DNA of 64,000 nucleotides from Sulfidibacter corallicola (GTDB lineage: Bacteria; Acidobacteriota; Holophagae; Acanthopleuribacterales; Acanthopleuribacteraceae): contig NZ_CP071793.1 in assembly GCF_017498545.1 (NCBI RefSeq), positions 9,604,256 to 9,668,255 on the forward strand, read 5' to 3'. A program made the translations under genes and the position numbers. This document shows positions 63,689-64,000 of the stretch, one piece after another (within the stretch, counting starts at the first letter, position 1; each line of letters starts with the position of its first letter). The notes under the pieces are model-generated. The model ran no database searches, was not told the origin of the DNA, and saw only the letters and a program-made list of their open reading frames with translations.

Positions 63689-63815
63689 GAACCCTACTTT
63701 CCAAGCGCGCCGCGGTCAGCGATCGAACCATCGGCGCGCTTCAAAAGATCAAAAGATCGAAGCAACATCTTAATATGAACCACCGCCCCTTGTCAGCCGC
63801 GGAGGACGGGCCGGC

Positions 63816-64000
63816 CTACTTGGACTCCACACCGATCTCGCAATAGGCTTCCAGCATGCGGCGTTCCAGCCACTGTTTGTCGTTTTGCGGCAAAAAGGCC
63901 GCGTGCAACGCATTGAGGTTGCACCTCAAAAACTCGTTGTTGCCCCAGCCGAAGGTTTCCGCCAGGCGTTCGTACTCGCCGGTCAGGTCGATATCGCTGA
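63816..64000 (-). CDS. add: adenosine deaminase, C-terminal fragment
   Basis: Only the last 60 codons are in the window; the gene continues to the right. The end reads LTGEYERLAETFGWG, then NLNALHAAFL and a final helix, as in bacterial adenosine deaminases after their last catalytic Asp residues. The enzyme turns adenosine into inosine in purine salvage. Catalytic residues lie outside the window, so the call depends on this tail only. Confidence 0.7.
   Translation of the reverse strand, partial: SDIDLTGEYERLAETFGWGNNEFLRCNLNALHAAFLPQNDKQWLERRMLEAYCEIGVESK

Noticed and set aside
1..64000. tRNA, rRNA and CRISPR arrays
   Set aside because: No cloverleaf with CCA-type end, rRNA segment or regular spacer-repeat array was seen on reading the intergenic regions; very divergent tRNAs could be missed without a covariance search.

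Overview
The window is about 58-60% GC with strong GC preference at third codon positions. It looks like chromosome of a free-living, probably marine or salt-exposed Gram-negative bacterium. Supporting signs are a complete N-acetylglutaminylglutamine amide (NAGGN) osmolyte operon, LytS/LytTR signalling, lipoprotein and Sec signals, an RHS toxin and a type III secretion type chaperone/effector pair. The combination would fit a marine acidobacterium of the Holophagae/Acanthopleuribacter kind, but that is inference; no rRNA or marker gene is present.

Region 1 (1-30.6 kb): the structural half of a contractile-tailed prophage, all on the + strand. Head genes come first (prohead protease/scaffold, decoration protein, major capsid protein, connectors, tail completion). 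A lower-GC three-gene cassette (4.9-6.9 kb; Cys-rich secreted peptide, beta-propeller, DsbA-like thioredoxin) interrupts the head-to-tail transition. The tail follows: sheath, tube, gp26-like protein, tape measure, CIS-tube-like protein, gpD/gp27-like hub, lysis-like genes, gp5-like spike, an unexpected family 2 glycosyltransferase, PAAR tip, gp25, gpJ, gpI and large fibre-type proteins. Terminase and portal genes must lie left of the window. Five intergenic sites share a bipartite motif, CGACACTT-N15-TAGGTAGA, always 23 nt start to start; it is probably the phage late promoter. One tail gene is split by an in-frame TAG at 25187.

Region 2 (30.6-43.6 kb): AT-rich and accessory cargo. It holds an unknown membrane protein, a secreted TPR protein with a small proline-ended peptide gene, a PP2C phosphatase, two tandem paralogues each preceded by a similar hairpin with compensatory base changes, a Sec-exported RHS protein with a cysteine-rich nuclease-like C-terminus plus immunity gene, and a tyrosine recombinase that probably marks the right end of the prophage.

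Region 3 (43.6-51.7 kb): a 1798-residue protein of unknown function, divergent from a CesT-like type III chaperone. Two ~131-bp direct repeats flank the locus, and a 122-bp MITE-like element lies on its right.

Region 4 (51.7-57.5 kb): an acyltransferase/LytS/LytTR operon, a convergent second acyltransferase, diverged inverted dispersed repeats on both sides, and an orphan GspC/PilP-like protein.

Region 5 (57.5-64 kb, - strand): the NAGGN operon (asnO, ngg, M42 peptidase), then a GreA/GreB-family factor and the C-terminus of adenosine deaminase.
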